The notes under the pieces are model-generated. The model was given only the letters and a program-made list of their open reading frames with translations, did not search any database and was not told where the DNA came from. 64,000 nt of DNA, from NCBI RefSeq assembly GCF_037975245.1, contig NC_092579.1, positions 22,797,166-22,861,165 on the forward strand, read 5' to 3'. Below, in pieces: positions 46,303-57,273 of the stretch. Both the position numbers and the translations under genes were made by a program. Position 1 is the first letter of the stretch; each line of letters begins with the position of its first letter. The stretch comes from Apostichopus japonicus (Eukaryota; Echinodermata; Holothuroidea; Aspidochirotida; Stichopodidae).

Positions 46303-49300
46303 GGTCGTCGTAGGTTTAGTGAGGCTCATACACTTCTTATTGCGTGACAATAGTTTACAATGAGGTAAGAGTGGGCAATGGGGTGGGAGTGGAGGTGGCG
46401 GTGTGGGGGGGGGAGTGGGGCAGCAGAGGTTTCGTATACAACAAATAAGGTCATTGAAAGACAAGCGAGGTAAAATATACGTTTGCGGGCTTCGGACCAC
46501 CCACCACTAATAGGAGACCGCAGCATTCCCTCTGCAAAGGAAAAATCATATTACGACGACTCATATTCACTGTAAAATCCCATAACTTGGATGTGCGGAG
46601 GAAGGCTATCAATACAAATATGTAGAAAAAATATTTCAATATAGCATATACCAAGTAACATCATATAAACTTCACGACTCAACTGTTTGAGAACTGTATG
46701 CTCCTGTCTGGTATATTTCTATAAATTACACCAACCCCCTCCCCCCAACCCCCCTCTTTCTCTCTCCACCCTACCTCCTTTGAGCTATGTAATTTGCCGA
46801 AAGTGAAAGCACACATCTCATATTTCCGCTCAGAGGAAACATATGGCATTTTTGTAGATGTTTTCTCATTCTAAAAATAGACTTAAGTTTTCGTAAGCAA
46901 GCAGTGACTATTAATATTGTGAAGATAACAATGCAGTCATCAGCGTTTAGTGTCTTATTTATCCAATCAATATTCAGCAAGGATAAGTAAAAGAGGTGAT
47001 GACATTTGTCGCGTGAAAATAAATCTCGAATTTGTTTTCTTCTTTTTGTATCTAGAGAATCCACGTAACAGAACAAGGTTTCTTGTTCCCCTCTTGCTTA
47101 TTTTGCGTTCTGTGTTTTTGTAACACCTTTAACACTGCTTCCAATCTGTGAAACTTGTCTCTCTTTGCCCCCCCCCCCTCCCCACCCTCGCATTCAGCAT
47201 ATATTTTAAGCTCTTACCAATGTCCCCGCCAATATTTTGTTATCTGCATTTGGATTGTGTTTTTCCCTGAAGGATCTCGAAATCATATTTAGCCCCCAGC
47301 CCCCAACCCCCGCCCTGTCACACTCGATTTATGCTGCAAAAATGAAAGTTTGCCTGTTGTGAATGTTGTGATTGTTGGACATGGACACATTTTCAACTTA
47401 CTCAACTTAATCATAGGCAGCACAAACAGACTGCATGACTACAGTAATGATTACAGAAACCTCCAAATGGTTTCACTGACAAAAATTACTAAGAAAAGAT
47501 AATTTTAGGCAGAATTTTAGAGGTTTTGATATAGTATAGACCAACAAAGACGAAAGCAAAACTTAGTACTGGAACTGTTTCTATATCTTTTTCGTTTTTT
47601 TTTTGCTCAAGATTGTTCATCTTTAAATATGATGAACCTCTGAATGCTCCTTTAGCCTAACTTGATGATGACGTCAGGCGCGTAGCCAGGAATTTGCCAA
47701 GGGAGGAGCGAAACTGCAGGCAAACTATCACAGCCGTAGATACGGCATTGCAAACTATCTAAGCGTAGCGCCACCATAATTGGCGCGAAGCGTACAAGAA
47801 AATTTTGGCTGAAAATGCCTCCCAGATCGCTGCATGGAAATGGCACTTCCCAGGCCTTGTAAGTTGCATCTTAGCATTTTCTCTTTTGAAATTATTAGCG
47901 ATATCATAAAAACACAAAAAAAAAAAAAAAAATGCTCAAGGGGGGAAGCTGCCCCCTTCGCTACGCGCCTGGATGACGTCAGCCCCCCCCCCCCGTGCAG
48001 GCCTAAAATAAATGTTAACGGATTTACATCATTTTTTATTGGTTTTAAATTCGAATAACTCAACCAAAATGTGTTCTTTTAAACTCAAAACAACTACACA
48101 GCATCTTTGGGGATGACATTCAACACTTATTTCATGTGACAAATCTGTAATAAACTTGTAAACTTATCATTTGAGGCCGTGGAATTGTTATATCTTTCCA
48201 TTAAGTCATGTGTTGCAACTGAGGAACTGTTTCTACAGTGTGCTGTGCATTAGACTATACAGTCCAGTCATTTTAACTGATTAACCTCAGCTGTTTAAAG
48301 TGTCATTTCTCAAAAAAAGAAAAAACGAAAGAAAAGAGTGTTATAGAAATATATACTGGACTGAGAACAATGTGTTGTATTGGTCTTCTTCTGTAAAGTT
48401 TAATTCCATTCAATCAACGTCATAAATAAAATGAAGTAATGCTTTGCTAATAGGGAAGATACCGTACCTATAGATACATTTCAGATTTCTAACCATCCCT
48501 AGCTATTGGAGACAATGCAGTGTCCCTATTATCTGCACTACTTTGTTCAAAAACACAATAGAGCCGTCACGAGTTTACCGACTGGTCAAAAATGGGTCAA
48601 AAAGTTGCACCAGGAACTTGTGACTGATTTCGTCAGATTCCTTTTTAAAATTGTTAAATCAAAAGTTTTCCCATATCACAGAAATAGAGTTAGAAAGTGA
48701 CAAGATATTCAATTATATGAATTGCGGGGTGAATGAAGAAAAATCAAATTGTAAATTTGTTGTTTTCAACATTACTTTAAGCTTCCTCGAGGGTATAAAC
48801 TATTTACAGTGGTGTAACCAGACTTTTCCATCGAAGGGTGGGGGGGGGGTGAGGGGGAGGGACTGAGTGGGAGGGGCTGAGGGGGAGGGGCAAAGAGTTT
48901 CAGTGATGGGGCAAGTTTCGTGCGCGACCAGTTCGGTCAGTTTAGGTACTTTTGCAATATGCCCCATTCCCAACACTTGAAACCGTTCTAACGGTATTGT
49001 TATAAATGTCACTTTACCCAAATTGAACAGTTTATTCGGGAGTTCCACCCGCTAAATCATTGCATGGATAGTCCAACAAGTACTTTGAACTTGAAATATT
49101 GTAGAGAAAGTCAAGCGCATAGATAGGATTTCATCTCAGGGGGAGGGGGGGGGAGGGCGGATTCAACATACACATGATATAACAAGAATGGTAGCAGGAT
49201 ATCTCGTTAGGTAGCGTGTGTGATGAGGGGAGGGGGGTGGGGAGGGGCGGCCTCGTAGCAATATCAGAAAGCAAAATAATAGGATAATATTTAACTTGAG

Positions 49301-51704
49301 ATGCAATGGGCTGGAATTAATTTGAGATTCCCGTCAATTACGGATTAGCGTCAACCGCAAACTGGTTTAACTCAACCTTTACATGTACTTTTCGTCCAAT
49401 ATTTTTTAGTGCCAACCATGTCATTTGGGGGGAGGGGGGTGGGGGGGGGGGAAGAAAGAAGACAAAAGTTCTTACCTTTTTCTGCGAGGTTCATAAACTG
49501 CATTCGCTTGATAATAAATCTCGCATTCAGGGAACCTGCCCAGTCCAGAAAGGAAACGTTTTCCTTCTTGCCGAAAAAGCTCCGAAACTTTGAACAGATA
49601 TTCATCATAGGATAAATGGAGAGGCAGACTAGAAATGCATTGTACGAGATGAAGTGGAGTAACTTGTTCTGGCGACCCCACATCCTGTCTATGTAATAAC
49701 CCAAATCATAGAGGATAGAGGCTATGGCTAAGAGGAGAACGATGAGTGAGATGTATTTACTGCACCGAGAAACCCAGAGAGAACCACCTGAAAAGAGAAA
49801 CAGTACAAATGGTCAGTAATGTACTGAGAGAGAGCAAGAGGGAGGGGGGGGGGGTTAGTGGGAGTGGGGATAGGGTGAGGTAGGGGAGGCTGTGTATTAT
49901 TGGTGGAGTGTAGTGTGGTGGGGCTGGTGTGGTGTGGTGAGGTGGCGTGGTTGGGTGGGCGGGTCTAGAGGGGTCAGGAGGGTGGAGGAAGGTTTGGAGT
50001 GGGTGGGTGGGGTGGGGTAGCGATGGTTGTGAATTTGAGTGTGAAGTTGACTTGTAATTAGAACATCAACGATGCTGTAGCTCAATTGGCTTTAACAAAA
50101 GTGACATGTAGAATCTGTTTCAAAAGCACCACGAAAGAAACTGCCCCCAAAAAACATTCTTATTTTGCGTAGATTTTAAAGAGATTAAAACCCGATTTGA
50201 GATCACCCCACTACCAACTGGTGACTGTTACAAGCTTTGTTCAAACTTTGATTAACTTCATACGAAGGAGATCCGTTTGAAGAAACTTGAACATTTTCAG
50301 ACGATTATTTCCCTTAAACGATCTTCGACCTTTCATCCTTGTTCAACTGTTGGGCGCCTCACGAACCGACCAGTGCCACCAATTTCCATTCAGATCAGAT
50401 CAAAACCCAAAGGAGGAGAAGCATTTAAAAGAGTTCATGTTAGGGTCTGGCCATAACCTCAAACGACATTCAGTCTACTATGTGTAAACATTAATGAAAC
50501 CCCTTCCACCGAAACATGGTCAACAACTTTGACAACTTTCGTTAGGATAGACAGATAGACAAGCAGATAGATAGACAGACAGACATATGGAGATGGACAG
50601 ATAACATAAGTGCACTAACAGGTGAAGAGCAAGGGGAGGAGGGGGAGGGGAGGGAGGGAAGAGGGGGTTGGGTCGAGGGGTGATGGAGTGGGAGGAGAGG
50701 TTGGAGTATCAATCCTCTCCCGAAACGATGGGACGTGCCCGCCTTGTACAGGCTATTTTCATGACATGTATATGAAGGGGGCTTGAAATGTCTCCATATA
50801 TATTGCAACAAGGTATCTGAATGTTACAGATTTTTAGATGCAGGAAGGGGGGGGGTTTACAGAAGACAGAAGGAAGGGATCATGGAGGGGGGGGTCTTCC
50901 AGTGTCAAATGTTGCATGTTTGTTATAGGCTGCTGAGTTATTGTATAGAGATGTTGAGGCATGTACACAGAGACTTAGTCAAATTAATGAAAAAATGATA
51001 TGGGATGTATGTTTCAAATAGTTTTTAATTATGTCACCGATGAGGAAAAATTGTTAACTGAAATATTTCCTCCGGATGAAACCATTTCTAAAATTGTAGG
51101 TCTTAATAATGTTAACATTTATAAAGCCACATCCATGTTATTCAAAATTAAACAATAAAGGAAATGGTATGAAAGGGAAGGGGGGGGGGGGTTGGGTTCC
51201 AGTGTTAAATATTACATGTTTGTTATAGGCTGCTGGATTATTGTATAGAGATTGTTAGGCATGTACACAGAGACTTAGTCAAATTAATGTAAAGATGATA
51301 TGGGATGTATGTTTCAAAAAGTTTCTACGTTTTCCCTTCGATGAGGAACAATTGTTAATTCAAACATTTCCTCCGGATGAAATCATTTCTAAAAGTGCAG
51401 ATCTTAATAATGTTAACATTTATAAAGCCACATCCAGCGTCGGACGTCATGTTATTCAGAATAAAACAATAAAGGAAATGATTAATGCATTTTAAAGTAC
51501 ATATATTTAAATGTTTGCTGATGTACATTTTTCTATAGCCTCAGCAAATGCGAAAGAATCACTAGCTACTTATATAGGGAAATGCATACATACATATATA
51601 TTTATGTGTGTGTGTATGTATATATATATTACTGTTATATATATATATATATATATATTACTGTTGTATATTACTGTTATATATATGTTACTTCAGATAA
51701 ATTA

Positions 51705-51779
<75 letters not shown>

Positions 51780-52028
51780 TATATACACAAGAAAAAAATG
51801 GAAAAAAATGATACTTTCATTTCCAACTTTATTACTTAGAACGTTAAATAGGTAACAAAATAAAGATGAAGAAGAGCCGTGTAAACGCTCGAAATGTTTT
51901 GTTACCTATTTAACGTTCTAAGTAATAAAGTTGGAAATGAAAGTATCATTTTTTCCATTTTTTTTCTTGTGTATATTCTTAACTTTCCAACACACGCCAT
52001 CAGACATGTCTATATTTATATATTACTG

Positions 52029-52084
<56 letters not shown>

Positions 52085-54029
52085 CTGTTATATATATGTT
52101 ACTTCAGAGAAATGAAAACTTTCAAGAAGTGCGGTAAACAAAGGGCCTTGACTACAGGCATCACTGCATTGACACGTTTTTTTAAATTATTGATAGGCGT
52201 TACTCAACAACGATATGCATTTTTTATTTTCTATGATCATTTCTACGTTATCGTACATCCGAAACCATCTTCAGATCTTAAACAAGTTTCACAGTGAAAT
52301 TTGAAACTACATTATCTATAATGCGTGTAATCGGCTTCGAAACTGCGAACTAGTTTCGAAAATAGTGAAACCATGGAGTTGTAATGGAAACAACTCCCTG
52401 GTGAAACTGCGTTAATTTCTGCCCTGGGATCGTAGAAGTTTGGTTAAAATGCTCATGTCATGTCAATTGAACAATTCGTCAATTTGTTGTAAAAAAATGA
52501 CATGTTGCCATTTTAATAAGTAATCATTTTTTATGCAACAATATGACGCACTACGTATTCGTGTGGAGGAAGTAATCAATTTTTTTTGTGTGCAAAATTG
52601 CAAAGTTATTATTATTAATCATCGTTTTGCAGAGAGACATAAATCATAACCGTCCTCAATAAAATATTCTAACATATACGTAAACCTAGAGGTTTCCATA
52701 AATATATATCCCACATTGATTACCACCAACACAAAAAGTTGTTTTAGAGGTCACTATTGTCTTCCTTTCAACATGCTAGGTAGGCAAATAATAGTCAGTC
52801 ATATCCAACCTTGCAGTATACATTGTAGGCCTACTTTCAATGACAAAGCATTATGCCTCACTGTGCCATCTAATGGTCTAATTGAGCCCATTATAAATCT
52901 CCTGGAATAATTTGGAGGATCAGCTGATGGTACATGTAAAAGAATTGGAAGGGAACATTGAATTATTGTCGATCGAGAGAGAGAGAGAGAGAGATGGGGG
53001 GGGGGGGTGGTCTGCTGGTCACTATGAAGCTAGGGTTGATACCAAATGCATCTTGCACCATGGATACCCCATGCTCCATGCGTGCTCCTTACATGCGCTC
53101 CATGCGTGCTTCATACATGTTCCATGCGTGCTCCGTGATATATACTACATGCTGCATAAACTTAACAGCACATAGTAACAATACACTGAACAAGAATCAA
53201 CTCTGCAGTATTAACAGGTAACAGTACAAAGGACCTAACAATCAGGCGCGTAGCCAGGAATTTGCCAAGGGAGGGGCGAACCTGTAGGCAAACTATCAGA
53301 GCCGTATATGGCTCTGCAAATTATCTAAGCGTAGCGCCACCACAAGTTGGCGGGAAGCGTACAAAAGATTTTGGCCGAAAATACCTCCCAGATCGCAGGA
53401 AATGGCACTTTCCAGGCCTTGTAAGTTGCATCTAAGCATTTTCTATTTTTGAAATTACTAGCGGTATCATAAAACATACAGAAAAAATATGCTCGGGGGG
53501 GGGGGTGGGTGGTCGCCCCTTCGCCCCCCTTGGCTACGCGCCTGCTAACAATATACTCACCGGTGGATTTATCGGTAAATTGTGTCCGTTCTCCATGATA
53601 ATTCCACAGCGTTACATTACAAACGCTACATTCTTCGACATCTTCGTCATTACCCATGGTCCTTTGCTCTCTACCGTCATTTTCGTTCTGCCAAAGTTCG
53701 CCATCATATTCATATTCCAAAGAGAGTGGATCGAGTAACATTGACTGGCTATTGGTCTGATTGTCACATCCACGAGTCACCGAGGTGACATAACAAACGT
53801 AGCACTTTCTCTTCTTCAAAATCCGACGGTGCCAGAAAACACAGAGAAATGTTAAAACAAGCCACAGCGTGATGGGCCATTTCCCTTCCCTTCTGTAACT
53901 AGCCAAACGAATTATAGAGTCGTAACTTCGAACCCTCCGATTCGAATTTACGGAGGTATCATTATTATTGTTGCTAGGGAGCAAACTTTCCTCTTCGGAG
54001 GAGTCCTGTTTTGCGTGAGTCGTCGACAT
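41125..54029 (-). CDS. Unrecognised polytopic membrane protein, possible 7TM chemoreceptor-like (3 exons)
   Basis: Coding exons on the minus strand: 54029-53561, 49787-49476 and 41900-41125. All junctions are phase 1 and each restores Gly, giving 518 residues plus TAA. Hydrophobic segments lie at about residues 52-66, 168-188, 199-221, 264-289, 303-323, 366-385, 408-429 and 470-489. The N-terminus is hydrophilic, Ser/Asn-rich and then basic. A Cys-rich acidic stretch (75-140) follows. Asn-X-Ser/Thr sites lie at 90, 138, 385 and 506. For the last seven segments, basic loops (222-263, 324-365, 430-469) suggest N-inside, C-outside, the topology of insect-type gustatory/odorant receptors. The clear TM7 signature of that family is not present. 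Function is unknown. Confidence 0.8.
42254..42331 (+). repeat. 39-bp tandem duplication
   Basis: AATTTGCTTCGTGCTGTATA plus the next 19 bp occurs twice head to tail (from 42254 and 42293) with one visible change. Confidence 0.95.
44255..44412 (+). repeat. Interrupted (TA)n microsatellite
   Basis: TA dinucleotides with TAGGGATA interruptions about 37 bp apart, in an intron of the orphan gene. Confidence 0.93.
45079..45429 (+). mobile_element. hAT-like non-autonomous element, family B copy 3
   Basis: 351-bp copy with ends CAGTGGCGTAGGAAGG and TTCCTACGCCCTTG and a perfect 8-bp target duplication GTATAGAT (45071-45078, 45430-45437). It lies in intron 2 of the orphan membrane-protein gene. Confidence 0.93.
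46251..46300 (+). repeat. (TA)n microsatellite
   Basis: Nearly pure TA run in intron 2 of the orphan gene. Confidence 0.92.
47675..47971 (-). mobile_element. hAT-like non-autonomous element, family C copy 2
   Basis: 297-bp element with ends CAGGCGCGTAGCCAGG and CGCTACGCGCCTG and a perfect 8-bp target duplication GATGACGT (47667-47674, 47972-47979). It contains the family's AAACTATCTAAGCGTAGCGC segment. It lies in intron 2 of the orphan gene. Confidence 0.93.
49476..49787 (-). CDS. Orphan membrane protein, coding exon 2
   Basis: 312 bp, acceptor TTCTCTTTTCAG, donor AAAG/GTAAGA. Two hydrophobic segments ([20 protein letters not shown] and [19 protein letters not shown]), then the basic loop ending FMNLAEK. 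Confidence 0.85.
50875..51490 (+). repeat. 300-bp tandem duplication
   Basis: Two direct copies at a period of exactly 300 bp (the TGTTATAGGCTGCTG phrase at about 50921 and 51221), both introduced by a G run. In the second copy an open frame reads [20 protein letters not shown]; the first copy has [19 protein letters not shown] after a stop and a frameshift. Copy 2 also carries GCGTCGGACGTC, absent from copy 1. The peptide is not recognised. Confidence 0.88.
51622..51780 (+). repeat. (TA)n microsatellite with ATTACTGTTATA units
   Basis: TA tract interrupted by ATTACTGTTATATATA phrases. The same phrase and tract recur at 52018-52110, so two TA/ATTACTG tracts flank the long inverted repeat. 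Confidence 0.9.
51781..51976. repeat. 80-bp near-perfect inverted repeat with 36-nt loop
   Basis: The left arm (51781-51860) contains GATACTTTCATTTCCAACTT and GTTAAATAGGTAACAAAA. The right arm (51897-51976) is its reverse complement, apart from A-run lengths. The loop (51861-51896) holds ATGAAGA, a 4-bp stem GAGC/GCTC and GAAA, resembling a hammerhead core in which the first C is A. It lies in intron 1 of the orphan gene. Confidence 0.93.
52018..52110 (+). repeat. (TA)n microsatellite, second ATTACTG tract
   Basis: TA run bounded on both sides by ATTACTGTTATATAT. It ends in the same ATGTTACTTCAGA phrase as the tract ending near 51700. Confidence 0.9.
53243..53544 (-). mobile_element. hAT-like non-autonomous element, family C copy 3
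   Basis: 302-bp element with ends CAGGCGCGTAGCCAGG and GGCTACGCGCCTG and a perfect 8-bp target duplication CTAACAAT (53235-53242, 53545-53552). It lies only about 16 nt inside intron 1 of the orphan gene, right behind the exon 1 donor. Confidence 0.94.
53561..54029 (-). CDS. Orphan membrane protein, coding exon 1
   Basis: Starts [20 protein letters not shown], donor CCG/GTGAGT. It encodes the hydrophilic N-terminus, one hydrophobic segment ([14 protein letters not shown]) and the Cys-rich acidic region. The open frame continues past the donor into a hAT-like insertion, which is intronic. Confidence 0.82.
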
Positions 54030-54382
54030 AATGTGAGTAGTTCCGCGAAACTGCTCTGTCCGCTGCTAACTTTACCTAAATAGTCTTTCATTCAAAATGA
54101 TTAGTTTTGTCTGCAAACGGCGAAGTGAGAACCTAAAAATGCAACAAGAAATAACAATAAAAGTTTTTTTTAAGGACTTATTCAACATATTCAATTTAGT
54201 GCTTGTTTAAGCTGGTGGCATTGCTAAATGAATGAAAGACGTCAACCTATAACATAACATAAGACATCGACCTATGACATTGGACACCATTTCCACGGAT
54301 CAGGGAGCAGCTTGAATTAATTTGGTTTGGTCAATAAATTTACAATTCCGGCAAATATTTCTCAAAATATGATTGCAATATT

Positions 54383-54634
54383 GTATGTAAGTATGTATGT
54401 ATGTATATGTGATCTTCCCGCAAGCAGGAACTCGCGAAAGAAGCCATGGAGGCTTATAGACTCGCAAGCTGACCGAAGCCAATCTCTCGGCACACATTCA
54501 TTTAACGTCCATGTCAGGAAGTTGTTATTGAACAACACCCTTGCCAGACGACACACATTGCTGTCGGCGGGGAATCGAACCGGGGATCTCATGACTGGGA
54601 GACGCCGGCGTTAACCACTAGGCTATACACTCCG
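54383..54634 (-). mobile_element. tRNA-derived SINE, copy 1 (minus)
   Basis: On the minus strand: a tRNA-like head with box A TAGCCTAGTGGTTAACGCC (about 54607-54625) and box B GGTTCGATTCCC, a body containing TTCGGTCAGCTTGCGAGT and CGCGAGTTCCTGCTTGC, and a tail of ATAC repeats at the left end. Same family as 59178-59408 and 61523-61760. Confidence 0.85.
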
Positions 54635-56905
54635 CTATACACTCCGCACTATATATTGACCAAGCTATAAGACCCCGACACCACCCCTCCTACGTAATCC
54701 ATCAAATAAGCTTAGAGAAAATGTTTCCATCCAGTTTCCAACATTTCGTCACATGACACAAGTAAAAGAGCAAATTGTAAATAAGCAGGGGAAAAATAAA
54801 AAAAATATATAAACAAATCTTTTACTTCCATTATTTGAAGTGAAACTTGCTTCTTCAGAATTGGCCCCTAAATCGTAACATGCATAAAACTTGTTTAGAA
54901 ACAAACAAACAATCAAATGAACAATCAAATAAGTAAACAAACGAATGAACAAGAAACAAACAAATTAATGAATGTTTATGAGCGAGAGGAATGAATGTAT
55001 GAATGAATGAAATCAATTACAGTTATGCATTAAACTACCTTGGCCGGTGGTATTGACATGCATCTAGCTTATACCAATTATACGCCAAAACCAAGCAAAT
55101 ATACTTTCGGGCGAAAGACTTCTAGTCAAGTATATTCACAGTCTATATGCATTCGTCCTCGCTTAAGAAGCAGAAGGTTGTAAACATTAGTAATGCATAT
55201 CCTTATGATACATTTAAGACCAAAATAGGAATACTCACCTCAAGGCCTTAATTGTCGTATTGTCCCCAAAGGGTGTGTATCGATAGGTTTATCTGATGCA
55301 TTGTTAACCTACCAAAGTATAGCAACTTTATCGTGAAAACACGTTAGTCTCCAAAAATTAGTTCAATCCAAGTGAGGCAAGCCCCGACGTGTATAGGCTA
55401 TAGAATATCTCTATAGACAGAGCAAGGATTATTTCCAAGAAAGATCCGAGCAATTGAAGTATACTCAATTTTTCGATGTAAAGGTATATCCATCTATCGC
55501 TATGTGTTGAAAACCTGTAAACAGTATAAGAGAAACAACATCTCTCGCAACAAGGACCTATAAAATATACGTAAATAAACACATTGATGTTCATGCAGGA
55601 GCATCATCCACTGTTTGCATGCGTATATACGGTGATTGGTGAGGTAGACTTTCTCTTTGATATACGGCAGATAATAAAATGGCGATCCAATCTTGTCAAG
55701 ATTCCAAATCCATATAGCCTACATCATCTAATGAAGGAATTACGGTCGCCGAGACAGTTCCTGCATTGCCATGCAGGGGTTCGCGATTCAAAACAATGTC
55801 AACGAGGCTCTTATTGAGGAAGTGAGAATCATGTCAACTTTTAACTCTTCCCGTTATGATGTATTGTTACCGTAAATAGGAATGCGACTTAAAGTACGCG
55901 GTTATGTAATCCACGCACAGGTGTTGAATAAAGGTCTTAATCATACGTCCTATATAAACAAACTTACATTGACGGTTAAAGTTCGTTCAAAAACGGCGTA
56001 TTAGCACAACTGTTGAATATTAATTCAACGAAAAACGAAAGAGTTAAACGTAATATTATGCTCTTCAGTCACGAGATATAATTGACTTTTAAGCTTGATA
56101 TTTTTTCTTTTTTTTTGCTAAACGAGTTGTAGAACAACAAATTAAAGTTCCTGACGTGTTGGTATATGTTGGACTGTCGAACCCCCCCCCCCCCCGCCCC
56201 CCAAATATTCCTGACTATTTGCTGAAGCTAGTTTAGCGTTCAAAGATGTCTGTCATATTGTTAAAATATATTGTTATTAAAGAACAAAATATGTTATCTA
56301 ACGGCCAGAATTATTTTGTATGTGCCAGTGGTTACATATGCTACGAGTTTTAGTTTTAAAGGATGACTTTATGGGCACAACATTCACCTTTATATGTTTT
56401 AGACCGTTAACATATGCTACCAAAAATGAAATAGCGAAAAGTGAACTTGAAGAAAATAAGTGCGATGATATAGATACACACTGGCAGAGCTGTTTACGCT
56501 CTTCTTACAAAATTGAGAAGAGAAAAAAAAAAACATTTTAAAATATTGTTTTATAGGATAAGGTCTACATCACAATAATTGGAACCTTATCCAATGTCAA
56601 AACAATAAAGTGAAAAATATAGCCAATCAAAACGTTTTGTTTTCAGTATATTGTTATGACATAACACCATATACCTGTTTGCGTAAAACCACTTATGGAA
56701 AACAAATCCATCCTATTATTTTCTCGAAAATGAAGAAATGTATGGAATTAAATGGAAATTTCTTGATGATATGTTTCGATTTCATCAAGCAAATATATAA
56801 AAAAAAATTACTCACGTTGCCTGGAATACCTGAAAAGGTAAGATATTCACTTTGTGTAATACCACAGTGTTTGGTATCCTCTGTACTATACTATACAGTT
56901 AGACA

Positions 56906-57273
<368 letters not shown>

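Noticed and set aside
46771-47076. 101-codon minus-strand frame with a hydrophobic stretch, in intron 2 of the orphan gene
   Set aside because: No matching splice sites in phase 1, no similarity to the neighbouring exons, and the model is complete without it.
48800-49150. Another short element starting CAGTGGTGTAACCAGAC
   Set aside because: The start resembles the hAT-like ends, but no matching right end or target duplication was found.
53325-53560. Extension of the orphan gene's first exon to the next stop (234 codons in all)
   Set aside because: A strong donor GTGAGT lies at 53560, and the rest is hAT-like element sequence; splicing to 49787 restores the frame.
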